Of a DNA stretch of 64,000 bases, positions 63,669 through 64,000 are shown in pieces. This DNA comes from Mesorhizobium loti. GTDB lineage: Bacteria > Pseudomonadota > Alphaproteobacteria > Rhizobiales > Rhizobiaceae. A model generated the notes under the pieces. It made no database searches. It saw only the letters and a program-made list of their open reading frames with translations, and had not been told where the DNA came from. The DNA is taken from NCBI RefSeq assembly GCF_002858745.1, contig NZ_PJRO01000007.1:60501-124500 (forward strand). The letters are read 5' to 3'. The translations under genes were made by a program, and so were the position numbers. Every line of letters begins with the position of its first letter. The stretch's first letter is position 1.

Positions 63669-63893
63669 CATCACCCGTGCGATCGCCTTGGCGACCAAGG
63701 CGATCGCCACCGAAATCGGCGCCTGCGCGGGCAGTTTATTAACTGGCGCTGGAATAAGCTCCTCTTGGCCGTTTCACCGGCCATCGACGCATCCCGCATC
63801 CTGCGATGCGTATCGGAGCCGAGGAATGTCTGCACTTTGCCATCCTGGACCGGAAGGCCGCCTTGTTGATGCCATCGGCATCAAGGTGCCGGC
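63669..63893. other. Gap between the catabolic operon and the next gene
   Basis: No gene is supported. The interior is GC-rich with a short GCGATCGCC.../GGCGATCGC inverted repeat (63680-63708) shortly after the operon stop, which may be the transcript end. Promoter elements of the next gene were not identified. Confidence 0.35.
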
Positions 63894-64000
63894 ATGTCTC
63901 TGAAAGGCTCGGTCAAGCGGTTCCTCAAGCACGGCGCAATCCGCGCCGGCCTGGAAGGCGTGGCGCTGACGCGTGCCGGCATGTTGTGGCCGGCAGCGGC
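63894..64000 (+). CDS. Polysaccharide deacetylase-like protein, 5' end only
   Basis: The ATG at 63894 opens a frame that continues beyond the end of the window: MSLKGSVKRFLKHGAIR then AGLEGVALTRAGMLWPAA. This N-terminus is one I associate with Mesorhizobium polysaccharide deacetylase (NodB-homology) proteins. The diagnostic domain is not inside the window, so the assignment rests on the N-terminal memory alone. Confidence 0.5.
   Translation, partial: MSLKGSVKRFLKHGAIRAGLEGVALTRAGMLWPAA

Noticed and set aside
63688-63903. 71-codon frame before the last gene
   Set aside because: No ribosome site or recognisable sequence, and it overlaps the better start at 63894.

Overview
The window reads as a stretch of a high-GC alphaproteobacterial chromosome, most likely a Mesorhizobium or close rhizobial relative. 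The grounds are the gene content (PrtD-type exporter, invasion-associated locus B protein, cobalamin-riboswitch btu operon, RpiR-controlled sugar ABC system), the short Shine-Dalgarno-led overlapping genes, and intergenic palindromes of the kind scattered through rhizobial genomes, including a RIME-like mosaic element. No rRNA or tRNA gene and no CRISPR array was seen.

Region 1 (1 to about 18.2 kb) is the late half of a tailed, probably podovirus-like prophage; its left end, packaging, regulation and integrase genes lie outside. It runs: a 136-bp tandem repeat, a small virion protein, a coiled-coil protein, a head-tail adaptor, a tail hub-like protein, a phage GNAT, a DNA-ejection-like protein with an S74-type C-terminus, three ejection or virion proteins sharing an N-terminal signature (two carry peptidoglycan-cleaving domains), a truncated virion protein, a tail fibre and a concanavalin-like tail protein, and a lysis cassette (endolysin, holin-like protein, overlapping spanin-like pair, small membrane protein). 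A GT4 glycosyltransferase sits beyond it on the other strand. Several genes are decayed, so the prophage is probably defective.

Region 2 (about 17.9 to 23.0 kb) holds a small RTX protein followed by its type I secretion ATPase and HlyD adaptor. It is bracketed by a 33-bp direct repeat (32 of 33 identical) whose right copy is the 3' end of an amidohydrolase gene, which looks like an attachment-site duplication.

Region 3 (23.0 to 32.1 kb) is ordinary chromosome: exported amidohydrolase, PilZ protein, then a cobalamin riboswitch controlling btuB, btuF, btuC, btuD and a 346-residue gene of unknown role, and a convergent IalB gene.

Region 4 (32.3 to 47.5 kb) is dominated by a 4224-residue surface protein with an N-terminal inverse-autotransporter-like barrel and a huge five-module beta-helix passenger. 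Three tandem tail-collar (MdpB-like) proteins and a GNAT follow, with a DUF6916-like gene facing them.

Region 5 (47.7 to 52.4 kb) is a periplasmic molybdenum hydroxylase operon (large Tat-exported subunit, 2Fe-2S subunit, triheme cytochrome c).

Region 6 (52.6 to 63.7 kb) is a divergent catabolic cluster. Leftward: substrate-binding protein, two permeases, RidA and an M81 metallopeptidase. Rightward: SDR, ABC ATPase, RpiR/SIS regulator, an atypical GH1 glycosidase, a D-threonine-aldolase/D-serine-dehydratase-like PLP enzyme and an NTF2-like protein. Together they suggest uptake of a glycosylated amino-acid or peptide conjugate, deglycosylation, amide cleavage, PLP-dependent elimination and imine clean-up by RidA. 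The window ends in the start of a polysaccharide deacetylase-like gene.
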